64,000 bases of DNA from assembly GCA_963783965.1 (NCBI GenBank), contig CAWAPQ010000008.1, positions 124,001 to 188,000 on the forward strand, read 5' to 3'. Under the pieces are notes generated by a model that ran no database searches, was not told the DNA's origin, and was given only the letters and a program-made list of their open reading frames with translations. This document shows positions 54,314-63,141 of this stretch, piece after piece. Position numbers and translations under genes: made by a program. Origin of the DNA: Bog-473 sp963783965. Lineage in GTDB: Bacteria; Actinomycetota; Acidimicrobiia; Acidimicrobiales; RAAP-2. Numbering within the stretch: position 1 is the stretch's first letter; every line of letters begins with the position of its first letter.

Positions 54314-55443
54314 GCGGACGGTCGGGTCGGAGGCGCCTGGCCTGGGCCACATTCCTCGTGGTCTGTGCCCTCGGTGCGGTTGCACCGGTCGGCGCCGGTG
54401 CGGCCCGTGTGCCCCGCCACGCACCGGAGCTCACGACCTTGCACTTTCAGGCTCCGTTCGTCCCGATGCAGCTCACCGCCGCCGCGAATCGTGTGTGGGT
54501 CCTCGGCTCCCGCTCACCTGGTCTGCTCACGGACTGCGGCCTCGAAGCGATCACGCCAACCACAATGGCGACCCGGTCCTACCCCTTGCCCGCGTGTCCG
54601 ACGGGGCTCGCCGCGTTGGACGGTCAGGTCTACCTGATGATGTCCGACTTCGTGCCTGGCACCGCGGCCTCCCGGCAGATGCGCCTCGCCGTCTTCGATC
54701 CGGCGACCGGACAAACCCGGGCCCTGGCGCCCGTCGTCATGACCATCGTGGGGAGCGGTATCGCCCACACGGCATTCGTGGCCGGCGACGGCGCGCTGTG
54801 GCTCTACGGGTACCAGATGGGCGCCGGGGCGCAAGTGGTGCGCATTGCGCCGCAGAACGGCATGGTGACCGCGACCGTGACGGACCCGCCCGAAATCGGC
54901 GGTGTCTTCCCGACAGCGGCCGCCAATGAAGCGGGGCTGTGGCTCGGTGGGGGCCCTGGCGGATCCCCGGCGATCGAGTGGGTGCACAACCCGCCGGGGG
55001 AGGGGACCACGGTGTCGTCGGGACCGAACCTGAGCGCCACCCTCTGGGTCTCCGCGGTGGGCGACACCGTGTGGGCCGGCATCATCGACTACGGCGCGGG
55101 CAAGCGCCCATCCGTTCGGACGCACCTCGTCGCGGTCAACCGGATGGGCAAGGTCGTGGTGCGGTCAGCCACCGAGCTCACCGGGGACTACCCGTTGGTC
55201 TCGACACGGGGTGGGCATCTCTGGTCGATGTCCTGGCCGCGGCGGTGCGGCGGTGCGTATGAACTCGTCGAGGTCGACGCCGCCACGGGCTCGTCGCACC
55301 CGTCCGAGCCTCTCCAGGCCCCGCCCGAAGCGTGCAACGACGCGGACACCGGATCTCAGGTGGCGGCGGTCGGGCTCGACGTGTTCGCGTTGATTCCGGC
55401 CGGTCCCTCGGGGACGAGCGTCCTCTACCGGGCGGCGACCTGA
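54310..55443 (+). CDS. Secreted beta-propeller-like hypothetical protein
   Basis: 377 residues from the GTG at 54310 (GTGA overlap); an ATG at 54295 is possible. Signal peptide LAWATFLVVCALGAVAPVGAGA (about 10-31). The mature part has repeated hydrophobic strands ending in W or L with Gly/Asp turns (NRVWVLGSRSP, GDTVWAGIIDY, GGHLWSMSW), suggesting a six- or seven-blade propeller, with cysteine pairs near both ends. Function unknown. Its end overlaps the LOG gene by 19 bases, tail to tail. Confidence 0.72.
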   Translation: MSGRSGRRRLAWATFLVVCALGAVAPVGAGAARVPRHAPELTTLHFQAPFVPMQLTAAANRVWVLGSRSPGLLTDCGLEAITPTTMATRSYPLPACPTGLAALDGQVYLMMSDFVPGTAASRQMRLAVFDPATGQTRALAPVVMTIVGSGIAHTAFVAGDGALWLYGYQMGAGAQVVRIAPQNGMVTATVTDPPEIGGVFPTAAANEAGLWLGGGPGGSPAIEWVHNPPGEGTTVSSGPNLSATLWVSAVGDTVWAGIIDYGAGKRPSVRTHLVAVNRMGKVVVRSATELTGDYPLVSTRGGHLWSMSWPRRCGGAYELVEVDAATGSSHPSEPLQAPPEACNDADTGSQVAAVGLDVFALIPAGPSGTSVLYRAAT

Positions 55444-55997
55444 TCCTGCGAGGCGCTGACGAGCGCGGTCAGCAGCTCATCGACGTCGTCGGAGATGACA
55501 AGGGCGTCCAGTTGGCGGGCCTTGATGAAGCCCTGCGCCACGGCGTGGCGCACGAAGGCGAGCAGGTCGTCGAAGAACCCGTCGACATTCAGGATGCCGC
55601 ACGACTTGTCGTGGATCCCGAGCTGGGCCCAGGTGACCGACTCCATGAACTCCTCATAGGTGCCGAATCCACCCGGCAGCATGACGAAGGCGTCCGACAG
55701 TTCGGACATGAGCGCCTTGCGCTCGTGCATGGTGCTCACGACGTGCAGGTCGCTGAGCGTACCGTGCGCGATCTCATGCCCCGCCAGCGATTCGGTGATG
55801 ACGCCTGTGGCCCGTCCACCCGCAGCGAGGGTGGCATCGGCCACCACGCCCATCAGGCCGACCGATGCGCCGCCGTAGACGAGCTCCAGTCCGCGCCCGG
55901 CGACTGCGGCACCGAAGCGCTCCGCGGCCAGTGTGAAGACCGGATCGGCTCCGGGGCTCGAGCCACAGAAGACACACACCGTCTCCACCGCGGTCAT
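55425..55997 (-). CDS. LOG-family protein (TIGR00730, Rossmann nucleotide hydrolase)
   Basis: 190 residues. VCVFCGSSPGADP, LVYGGASVGLMGVVAD, MHERKALM and the catalytic LPGGFGTYEEF are full LOG signatures; such enzymes release free cytokinin from the riboside monophosphate, or hydrolyse nucleotide monophosphates. Coupled by ATGA to the MFS transporter. Confidence 0.93.
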   Translation of the reverse strand: MTAVETVCVFCGSSPGADPVFTLAAERFGAAVAGRGLELVYGGASVGLMGVVADATLAAGGRATGVITESLAGHEIAHGTLSDLHVVSTMHERKALMSELSDAFVMLPGGFGTYEEFMESVTWAQLGIHDKSCGILNVDGFFDDLLAFVRHAVAQGFIKARQLDALVISDDVDELLTALVSASQDQVAAR

Positions 55998-57463
55998 GCC
56001 GGGCTGCCCTCGGGCACAGGGATCTCTGTGCGAGGGACCGGAGCGGGCCGGCGGACGCGTCGCACGATCGTCTCCGCGGCGTCGCTGTCGTGAATGGTGA
56101 GCGAGAAGGCGGCGGCGGCCAGGGCGAAGATCGCCGCGGTCAGGAAGGCGAAGCGGTAACCCGAGATGTCGGGGGACGACGTGCCACCCGCGCCATGGGC
56201 CGCGCCCGCGCCGATCAACACCGTTGAGAGGACGGCGACTCCGGTCGCGCTCCCGACCTGGCGCATCGTGTTGAAGAACGTCGAGGCCCGGCCCATCGAC
56301 TCGGGTGTGATCATCGCAAAGGCCGCCGCCTGGTTCGGGACCATCACCTGCGCCATCATCCACCCCACCACGAACATGAGGCCCCTGATGAACCAGAGGT
56401 TCGTGGTGACGGTGATCTGCGTCAGTACGAGCATGCACGCGGCCAGACCGAGCAGCCCGGCGGTGATGTGGCGGCGGGGCCCGACGCGCGGGTAGATGAT
56501 TCTGCTGGCGAACTGTGCGCCGATCATCACGCCGATCGCTTCGGGGAACGTGGAGAGGCCCGACTGCAGCGCAGACAGCCCTCGCGCGTCCTGGAAATAG
56601 AGCGGAATGAGATACAGCATCCCCAAGAAGGCAGCGGCGGCCAGGAACATGACGCAGTTGGTCGAGCGGAACAGCCGCTCTCGGAGCAGGTGCAGATCGA
56701 CCATGGGACGGGTGGTGCGCAACTCGACCAGGACGAACACCACCAGGAGCACCGTTCCGACCACACAGGTGGAGACGACAGCGATCGACGACCACGACTG
56801 GAGCGGGCCCTCCGAGACGCCGTACATCAAGAGCCCCAGCCCGGCACCGCCGAGGATGAAGCCCGGCACGTCGAAGCGGCCCGCGTCGATCGCAGCGGTC
56901 CGCTCCAAGACGAGAGCACCGAAGAGGACTGCCACAATGCCGATCGGCACGTTGACGAAGAACACCCAGCGCCACGAGAAATTTGTGACGAGAAAGCCGC
57001 CGAGCACCGGACCGACGGCGGGGGCGACCGTGGTCCCGAGGGTCAGAATGCTTGCGGCCCGCACCCGCTCGGCCGGGGGGAAGACCCGGAAGAGCATGGC
57101 CATCCCGACGGGAGCCATCATGCCGCCGCCCGCACCCTGGACGACCCGGAACACGACGAGCTCCGGGTAGTTCTGGGCCAGGCCGCAGAGCGCCGAGCCC
57201 AGGGTGAAGACGACGATGGCGGTGAGAAGAACCCGCTTCCCGCCGAAGCGGTCTCCCAACCAGCCCGACGCCGGGATGAAGACGGCCAGGCTGACCAGGT
57301 AGGCGATCACGACGCCGTCGACGGCGGTCGGCGGAATCTGGAAGTCGCGGCCGATTGTGGGAAGCGCGACGTTCACGATGGTGATGTCCATGATGTTCAT
57401 GAACATCGCTGAGACGAACACGATGCCGACGGCGATCTTCTGATTCATGCTGACGACGGCCAT
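55994..57463 (-). CDS. MFS transporter, DHA2 (14-TM drug:H+ antiporter) type
   Basis: 489 residues. DITIVNVALPTIGRDF is the DHA2 motif D1 region, GWLGDRFGGKRVLL is motif A and VGPVLGGFLVTNFSWRWVFF is motif C. About fourteen helices. Exports hydrophobic drugs or metabolites. The LOG gene follows with a 4-base overlap. Confidence 0.93.
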   Translation of the reverse strand: MAVVSMNQKIAVGIVFVSAMFMNIMDITIVNVALPTIGRDFQIPPTAVDGVVIAYLVSLAVFIPASGWLGDRFGGKRVLLTAIVVFTLGSALCGLAQNYPELVVFRVVQGAGGGMMAPVGMAMLFRVFPPAERVRAASILTLGTTVAPAVGPVLGGFLVTNFSWRWVFFVNVPIGIVAVLFGALVLERTAAIDAGRFDVPGFILGGAGLGLLMYGVSEGPLQSWSSIAVVSTCVVGTVLLVVFVLVELRTTRPMVDLHLLRERLFRSTNCVMFLAAAAFLGMLYLIPLYFQDARGLSALQSGLSTFPEAIGVMIGAQFASRIIYPRVGPRRHITAGLLGLAACMLVLTQITVTTNLWFIRGLMFVVGWMMAQVMVPNQAAAFAMITPESMGRASTFFNTMRQVGSATGVAVLSTVLIGAGAAHGAGGTSSPDISGYRFAFLTAAIFALAAAAFSLTIHDSDAAETIVRRVRRPAPVPRTEIPVPEGSPA

Positions 57464-57626
57464 GTGCTCTTTCAGCTCTTCGGTGGGCAGGCGGGGCGGA
57501 GGGCGGTCGGACAGAGGATCCGCACCACCGATTGTCCCCGAAAGACCCTATGCGCGCCCGCGCCCGGGGCGTTCCTCGGCGCCTGTACAGGGCTGCACGA
57601 CCCCGGACTCCTAGAGTGATGTGGCC

Positions 57627-58772
57627 ATGGGGAGACGCGCCACCGGACGCACGCTCAGGGCTGCCTGCCTGGCGCTCGCGGTCGGTTCCGGTGCGGTCGC
57701 CGTGTTCCCGCCGGGCGCAGGTGCCGCCCCCCGCGCACTCCACGCGGCCTCGAGCACGGTGTGGCTGTGCAGCCCCACGCAAGCCGCCGACCCGTGCACT
57801 TCGAGCCGCGCGGCCACTGCCGTGACCGCGAAGGGTGCGACGAGCCCGTCACTCTCCCCGGCTTCGCCCACGACCCGCCGCTTCGACTGCTTCTACGTGT
57901 ACCCGACGGTCTCCACCGAGACCACGGCCAACGCGGACCTGACCGTGCAGCCGGCCGAGACGGCCGCCGCCATCGTCCAGGCGTCCCGCTTCTCCCAGCG
58001 CTGCACCGTGTGGGCCCCGATGTACCGCCAGGTCACGAGGGCAGGACTGGCCCACGCCACAGTGACCTCGGTGGCCACTGCGTACATCAGCCTGCTGTCC
58101 GCCTGGAAGGACTACCTGGCCCACGACAACCGAGGCCGGCCGATCATCTTCATCGGGCATTCGCAGGGCGCGGCCTTGCTCATCAGGCTCCTCCAGACCC
58201 AGGTCGACCCCTCGCCGAGCCTGCGACGGCGCATGGTGTCCGCCGTCCTGCTTGGGGGCAACGTGCAGGTCCCCCCGGGCCGGGACGTCGGAGGAACATT
58301 CCGCAACATCCCGACCTGTCGACGGGCCTCCCAGACCGGCTGCGTTATCGCCTACTCGTCCTTCGGATCGACACCTCCGGCCAATTCGCTCTTCGGCCGC
58401 GCCGGCCGGGGGGTCAGCCTGCTCTCCGGTCAGGGGAGCGCCGGGTCGCAACAGGTGGCGTGCGTGAATCCGGTCACGTTCTCGTCCCGGGTGGGTGCCT
58501 TGCAGCCGTTCTTTCTCAGCGTCACCTCGCCGACGCCGGGCGTCCGGGTCCTGACACCGTGGGTGACCTTTCCGGGCCTGTACACCGCGCAGTGTCAGCA
58601 GAGCGGTGGGGCATCCTGGCTGCAGGTGACGGCCACCCCAGGGTCCGGCGACCCGCGTCCAACCGTCTCGGCCTCCCTCGGGCCCCAGTGGGGTTTCCAC
58701 CTGAACGACGTCAACCTGGCCCTGGGCAATCTCGTGACCGATGTCGGCCTCCAGGAGGCGGCCTACCGCTGA
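57627..58772 (+). CDS. Secreted DUF3089-type alpha/beta hydrolase
   Basis: 381 residues from the ATG at 57627; TAGAGT (57612-57617) ends 9 bases upstream, favouring it over GTG 57621. Signal peptide to about 34 (ALAVGSGAVAVFPPGAGA). DUF3089 landmarks: FDCFYVYPTVSTE, nucleophile elbow FIGHSQGAALLIRLL, and a late HLNDVNLALGNL with the His. Six or more cysteines in the mature domain. Likely an extracellular esterase or lipase. Confidence 0.85.
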   Translation: MGRRATGRTLRAACLALAVGSGAVAVFPPGAGAAPRALHAASSTVWLCSPTQAADPCTSSRAATAVTAKGATSPSLSPASPTTRRFDCFYVYPTVSTETTANADLTVQPAETAAAIVQASRFSQRCTVWAPMYRQVTRAGLAHATVTSVATAYISLLSAWKDYLAHDNRGRPIIFIGHSQGAALLIRLLQTQVDPSPSLRRRMVSAVLLGGNVQVPPGRDVGGTFRNIPTCRRASQTGCVIAYSSFGSTPPANSLFGRAGRGVSLLSGQGSAGSQQVACVNPVTFSSRVGALQPFFLSVTSPTPGVRVLTPWVTFPGLYTAQCQQSGGASWLQVTATPGSGDPRPTVSASLGPQWGFHLNDVNLALGNLVTDVGLQEAAYR

Positions 58773-58834
58773 ATCGCCCCCGGGGCCGACTATTCCCCCT
58801 GGGAAAAGAGCCGAGGCGGTCCTAGACTCCGGCG

Positions 58835-59608
58835 ATGCTCAAGGTCATTGCCGTGGCGAACCAGAAGGGTGGCGTGGCCAAGACGACCACGGTGCAGTCG
58901 CTCGGAGTGGCCCTGGCGCAACAGGGACGTCGCGTGCTCGTGGTCGACCTCGATCCTCAGGCGTGCCTCACCTTCTCGCTCGGTTTCGATCCTGATGCAC
59001 TCGACGCGTCGCTCCACGACGTCCTCGTTCGCCGGGCCCGCCTGGCGGACGTCGTCAAGCCCGTGCCCGACGTGCCGGGCCTGAGCCTCGTGCCGGCGAC
59101 GATCGACCTGGCCGGCGCCGAGGTGCACCTGCTGACCCGAACGGGCCGTGAGCACGTCCTGGCACAGGCGTTGATACCGGTGCTCGACGACTACCACGCC
59201 GTGCTGATCGATTGCCCGCCCTCCCTCGGGGTCCTGACGATCAACGGGCTGACGGCAGCGGAGGCGGTCATCGTGCCCTTGCAGTGCGAGGCCCTCAGCC
59301 ACCGGGGCGTCGGCCAGCTCCTCGAGACGATCGAGGACGTCCGCCAGTTCGCCAACGAGAAGCTGCGGGTGCTCGGCGTGATCCCTACGATGTTCGACGC
59401 CCGCACGACCCATTCCCGCCAGGTTCTCTCCGAGGTCGAGGATCGGTACGGTCTGCCGTTGTTCCAGCCGTCTGTGCCGAAGTCGGTTCGTTTCGCAGAA
59501 GCACCGGGTCTCGGACAATCGGTGCTGCAGCACGCACCGATGTCGCCGGGAGCGGTGGCGTACCGCGCGCTCTCGACACGCGTGTACGACGCGATGCAGA
59601 CCGCCTGA
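58835..59608 (+). CDS. ParA/Soj-family ATPase
   Basis: 257 residues. Deviant Walker A KGGVAKTT (11-18), Walker A' VDLDPQACLT, Walker B LIDCPPSLGVL, and VPLQCEALSHRG, all as in chromosomal ParA/Soj. TAGACT (58823-58828) ends 6 bases before the ATG. No parB or centromere-like repeat is near. Coupled, with only 5 bases between, to the small zinc-ribbon protein, suggesting an orphan ParA with a non-ParB partner. Confidence 0.92.
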   Translation: MLKVIAVANQKGGVAKTTTVQSLGVALAQQGRRVLVVDLDPQACLTFSLGFDPDALDASLHDVLVRRARLADVVKPVPDVPGLSLVPATIDLAGAEVHLLTRTGREHVLAQALIPVLDDYHAVLIDCPPSLGVLTINGLTAAEAVIVPLQCEALSHRGVGQLLETIEDVRQFANEKLRVLGVIPTMFDARTTHSRQVLSEVEDRYGLPLFQPSVPKSVRFAEAPGLGQSVLQHAPMSPGAVAYRALSTRVYDAMQTA

Positions 59609-59613
59609 GCGAC

Positions 59614-60003
59614 ATGGCCGCAGCGCGGGGCGACCGGGCGCCTGATCCCCTGGGCAAGCGGGCCCTGTTCTGGGTCCCGTCGACGGGGGAGTCTGGCCCG
59701 GACGAGCCGGGTGGGGCGGGCGCGACGGTTGCGCTTCCGCTGGGCAAGCGGGCGCTGTTCTCGGGCGCCCGTCCCGAACCCGACAGCCTGGCGCTGACGT
59801 CCGGCAATCCCCTCGACGAACGGGGCAGCTTCACCGTCGAGTGCGCGCGGTGCCGGCAGACCTCGCGGGTCGGCGTGCTGGACATGCTGATCTTCCAGTT
59901 CCCACTCGGGGTGTGGCTGCCCCGCCGTCGTTTCGACCACCGCATGACCTGCCCGGCCTGTCGCAAGCGGGCCTGGTGCAGCGTGACACTGCGGCGCAGC
60001 TGA
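59614..60003 (+). CDS. Small protein with paired PLGKRALF motifs and a zinc ribbon
   Basis: 129 residues from the ATG at 59614. PLGKRALF occurs twice (about 13-20 and 42-49), separated by a Gly/Pro/Ala-rich linker, and the C-terminal half has CARC and CPAC pairs (treble-clef or zinc-ribbon) flanking a hydrophobic patch LDMLIFQFPLGVWLP. The basic repeated motif may bind ParA or membrane. I recall similar proteins beside ParA in Acidimicrobiia but know no function. Confidence 0.75.
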   Translation: MAAARGDRAPDPLGKRALFWVPSTGESGPDEPGGAGATVALPLGKRALFSGARPEPDSLALTSGNPLDERGSFTVECARCRQTSRVGVLDMLIFQFPLGVWLPRRRFDHRMTCPACRKRAWCSVTLRRS

Positions 60004-60004
60004 A

Positions 60005-60022
60005 CGTCCCGCCGGCGGGACG
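60005..60022. terminator. 18-bp perfect palindrome between convergent genes
   Basis: CGTCCCGCCGGCGGGACG begins one base after the zinc-ribbon stop and ends 13 bases before the MFS stop. Strong GC hairpin without T-tract, likely bidirectional. Confidence 0.5.
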
Positions 60023-60035
60023 GCGTCCCCGCTGG

Positions 60036-61685
60036 TCAGCTCGGCTGCGGGTGGAGCAGTAATTCATCCGCCTGCTCGTCCCCGGGTTGGCGGATGGGGA
60101 GTCGGCGCGTCAACGCCAGAGCGATGAGCGCGATGAGGGCGAGCACGGCCAAGGCGGCCCTGAGCCCGTTGATCCGGCTCTGCGCGTTCTCGTCGACGAC
60201 GGCCTGCGCGGCCGCCGGTGGGACATCCGCTTTCTGCAGCGCTGCGCTCAGATCGGCGTCGCTCACGAAGGGGATGCCGGCGGACAATTCGACCTGCGCC
60301 TTCGAAGCCAACTCCTTCGGGATCGCAGGGTTGGAGGCGATGGATCCGAGGAACGTCGTGGTGAGCACGGCGATGAGGATGGCGCCCGAGAGCGCAGTAC
60401 CGATGGAGGCGCCGAGATTCGTGACGGTGTTCTGCACACCGCCGACTTCGCCGCTCTGCGAGTCGGGCACGGCCGAGACGGTGACGGCGCCGAGCTGCGA
60501 GGCGAGGGTGCCGATCCCGAGCCCCGCCAGGAGGAGCGGCCCGGTCACGATGTCCGCCCCGGCCCCTGCGTCCAACGCCGCCAAAAGCGCCACGATGCCG
60601 AGGAAGAGCAGACCGAAGCCGATCTGGACGATTCGCCGCGGCGAGGCGTGCGGGAAGAGCTTGGGCACGCCAACGGCGCTGGCCAGCAGCGTGACCGAGA
60701 GCGGGAGGAGCCGTACCCCCGTGGCCACAGCCGAGAGTCCGAGGGCCACCGACAGGAAGAGCGGGATCACGAAGAAGAGGCCGGCCTGCAGCGTGAACTG
60801 GAAGAAGAACGAGGTCAGGCCCCCCTGGAGCCGCGGCAGCTTGAGCATCTGCGGGTCGAGCAGTGCGGCCTGGCCGTGGTGCAGCCGCCTGCTCTCCCAG
60901 ACCGCGAAGAGGACCAGGACGGCACCACCGCCGAGGAGCAACCAGACGACGGGGGACATCCCCAGCCAGTGCGGTGCGTCTGGCTTGGGCTGCACGAAGC
61001 CCCACGTGCCCGAGCGGATGACGCCGTAGACGATCATGCCGAGGCCGGCGGCGGAGAGCAGCGTGCCCACCGGGTCGAGGCGCACGCCGGGAACAGCCGG
61101 CGAGTCGGCCATTCGTCGGGAGAGACCGAGAATGCCGAGCACGAGCATCACCTCGCCCACGAAGACCCAGCGCCAGCTGGCGTAGGTCGTGAACAGCCCA
61201 CCGACCAACGGGCCCACTGCCACGGCGACGGCGCCCGCCGAGGCGACGAGCCCGTACGCACGCGGGCGCTCCGCACGCCCGAAGTTCGTTGCCACCAGCG
61301 CCACCACAGCCGGCATGATGAGCGCGGCGCCGAGCCCCTCCAACACCGACCAACCGATGATCAGGACCGGGAGTGACTTGGCCAGCGCGGTGGTGGCCGA
61401 CCCGCAGCCGTAAATGACGCAACCGATCATGAAGGCCCGCTTGCGCCCGATGATCTGTCCGATCTTGCCGCCCGTGATCATGAACGCCGCCATGACCAGC
61501 GTGTAGAGGGTGATGGCGAACTGGATCCCCGTGACCGTGGTTCCGACGTCCTTCGCCACCGTGGCGATGGCGACGTTCATGACCGATGTGTCCAGGGTCA
61601 TGAGGAATTGGGCCGCCGCCAGTGTCAACAGGACGACATGCCCGCCCGGCGCCGCACGTGGATCGGGCTCGCCGGTCTCGGTCAC
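60036..61685 (-). CDS. MFS transporter, DHA2 type with C-terminal extracytoplasmic extension
   Basis: 549 residues from the GTG at 61685; the longer frame enters tRNA-Pro. Motif TLDTSVMNVAIATVAKDVG, motif A GQIIGRKRAFMIG, motif C VGPLVGGLFTTYASWRW. About fourteen helices plus a loop before the last one (SKAQVELSAGIPFVSD, VPPAAAQAVVDENAQ) as in EmrB/QacA-like members. Substrate unknown. Confidence 0.92.
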   Translation of the reverse strand: MTETGEPDPRAAPGGHVVLLTLAAAQFLMTLDTSVMNVAIATVAKDVGTTVTGIQFAITLYTLVMAAFMITGGKIGQIIGRKRAFMIGCVIYGCGSATTALAKSLPVLIIGWSVLEGLGAALIMPAVVALVATNFGRAERPRAYGLVASAGAVAVAVGPLVGGLFTTYASWRWVFVGEVMLVLGILGLSRRMADSPAVPGVRLDPVGTLLSAAGLGMIVYGVIRSGTWGFVQPKPDAPHWLGMSPVVWLLLGGGAVLVLFAVWESRRLHHGQAALLDPQMLKLPRLQGGLTSFFFQFTLQAGLFFVIPLFLSVALGLSAVATGVRLLPLSVTLLASAVGVPKLFPHASPRRIVQIGFGLLFLGIVALLAALDAGAGADIVTGPLLLAGLGIGTLASQLGAVTVSAVPDSQSGEVGGVQNTVTNLGASIGTALSGAILIAVLTTTFLGSIASNPAIPKELASKAQVELSAGIPFVSDADLSAALQKADVPPAAAQAVVDENAQSRINGLRAALAVLALIALIALALTRRLPIRQPGDEQADELLLHPQPS

Positions 61686-61754
61686 GCTGCATTGTGACCC
61701 ACGGAGAGGTGCAGGAGGGGTGACGGACCGCGGCACGCGTCCACCAGCCGCAGC

Positions 61755-61831
61755 TGGTCGGGATGCGGGGATTTGAACCCCGGACCTCCTGCTCCCAAAG
61801 CAGGCGCGCTGCCAAGCTGCGCTACATCCCG
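61755..61831 (-). tRNA. tRNA-Pro (TGG)
   Basis: Cloverleaf on the minus strand: acceptor CGGGATG/CATCCCG, D-arm AGCGCAGC, anticodon stem CTGCT/AGCAG around TTTGGGA, TpsiC CGGGGTTCAAATCCCCG, discriminator A and encoded CCA (61755-61757). Confidence 0.95.
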
Positions 61832-62003
61832 TGTGTCTCGTTCGAAATGCTACTTGGCTGACCAGGGCATTCGAAGCCCCCAACGGATGCCTCGAACGGC
61901 TCTCGGTTTCGGTCGGAAGAAGCAGGTCGACCGGCGTGCGAGCGAGCCCACCGGCGGATCGGTCCCAGTTCCACCCTCACGCGCGGACCGGCGTCGCCGG
62001 GTC

Positions 62004-62555
62004 TCACGGCTCGAGGCACTCCTCCAGCGAGACCTCGTGGCTGCCGTCGCGATGCTGGGGGAGGTGCCGCGTGGAGTACGCATCGGCGTTGATCCGCACG
62101 GAGTCCGGGCTCACGACGCCCTCCCGGATGCGCGCGGGGACGCCGAGCGCCATGGCGCCGGACGGGATCTCCGTCTCCGGGGGGACGACGGCCCCGGCAC
62201 CCACGAGTGAACCGGTGCGGCAGACGACGCCTTCGAGGACGACCGCGCCGGAGCCGATGAGCACGAGGTCCTCGAGGACGCACCCTTCGAGATGCACCAG
62301 GTGCCCGATCACGCAGTCGTCGCCGATCCGCGTCTGCTTCAGCGCCTGCGTATGGATGACGGCACCATCCTGAATCGACGTCCGGGAACCGATGACGATC
62401 GGCCCGTTGTCCGCGCGGATGATGGCCCCGGGCCAGACGCTCGAGCCCGGGCCCACGCAGACTTCGCCGATCAGGATCGCATGGGGGTGGATGTAGGCAT
62501 CGGGGTGGATCCGCGGCCGTTCGGCTCCCAAGGCAAGAAGGGTCATGGACGCCAT
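62004..62555 (-). CDS. Gamma-carbonic-anhydrase-like left-handed beta-helix protein
   Basis: 183 residues. Hexapeptide turns run IGEVCVGPGSSVWPGAIIRA, IVIGSRTSIQDGAVIHT, IGDDCVIGHLVHLEGCVLED. Zinc-ligand histidines are in VIHT and GHLVHLEG, as in YrdA/PaaY. Carbonic anhydrase or thioesterase activity is possible. Divergent from MarR; its promoter may be controlled by the 62584 palindrome. Confidence 0.9.
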   Translation of the reverse strand: MASMTLLALGAERPRIHPDAYIHPHAILIGEVCVGPGSSVWPGAIIRADNGPIVIGSRTSIQDGAVIHTQALKQTRIGDDCVIGHLVHLEGCVLEDLVLIGSGAVVLEGVVCRTGSLVGAGAVVPPETEIPSGAMALGVPARIREGVVSPDSVRINADAYSTRHLPQHRDGSHEVSLEECLEP

Positions 62556-62583
62556 TCAAACAGTGCCCCGCCGCCCCGACGTT

Positions 62584-62608
62584 TAATACCTCTGTCACAG
62601 AGGTATTA
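62584..62608. promoter_or_regulatory. Perfect palindromic MarR operator overlapping both promoters
   Basis: TAATACCTCTG, centre TCA, CAGAGGTATTA: two exact 11-bp arms. TATTAT (62604-62609) inside the right arm ends 7 bases before the MarR GTG, and TATTAA on the minus strand lies in the left arm. Binding would block both directions. Size and position suit the MarR encoded next to it. Confidence 0.75.
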
Positions 62609-62616
62609 TTCGGAGC

Positions 62617-63141
62617 GTGCCCGCCCGTGCCGTCACAGAGAGACCACCCAGGCACTCGGGGTCGGCCGTGTCGCGCCAGTCGCACCTCGGTTTCGACCTC
62701 CTGGCGGACGAGTTGTTGGCCGCCATGGGTTCCATTCGACGCAGCGGGCGCCGCCAGGCCGGCCGGCCCGAGGAGCTGTCCCAGCTCACGGGGTCGCAGC
62801 TCGAGCTGGTGCGGCTGCTGCGCCGCCGCCCCGGCGTCTCGGTGAACCAGGTGGCCGAAGAGCTCAACCTGGCACCCAACACCGTGAGCACCCTGGTCCG
62901 ACAGCTCGTCGACGCGGGGTTCGTCGTGCGCCGGAGCCAGGAGGCCGACCGGCGCGTGGCCCGGCTCGACCTGGCCGAGGACCTCGGGCGGAAGATGGGC
63001 GCCTTCCGTGATCGCCGTATGGGCCTGCTGGTCGAGGCGATGCGGGCATTGCCGGTCCACGACCAGCGCCGCCTCCGCAGCACCGTCGGTGTCCTCCTGA
63101 AGCTGCAGCGCGAAATGGAGCGGGGCGGGACCCATGGCTGA
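62617..63141 (+). CDS. MarR-family transcriptional regulator
   Basis: 174 residues from a leaderless GTG. Winged HTH: LTGSQLELVRLLRRRPGVSV, NQVAEELNLAPNTVSTLVRQ (recognition helix), then the wing VRRSQEADRRVARLDL. Dimer helices flank it. Probably autorepresses and controls the ABC exporter it overlaps by 8 bases, with induction by the exported compound (inference). Confidence 0.92.
   Translation: MPARAVTERPPRHSGSAVSRQSHLGFDLLADELLAAMGSIRRSGRRQAGRPEELSQLTGSQLELVRLLRRRPGVSVNQVAEELNLAPNTVSTLVRQLVDAGFVVRRSQEADRRVARLDLAEDLGRKMGAFRDRRMGLLVEAMRALPVHDQRRLRSTVGVLLKLQREMERGGTHG

Noticed and set aside
55425..57782. 785-residue minus-strand open frame spanning the LOG and MFS genes
   Set aside because: Its upper part is an Arg/Pro-rich shadow of the MFS gene in another frame; only the LOG portion is real.
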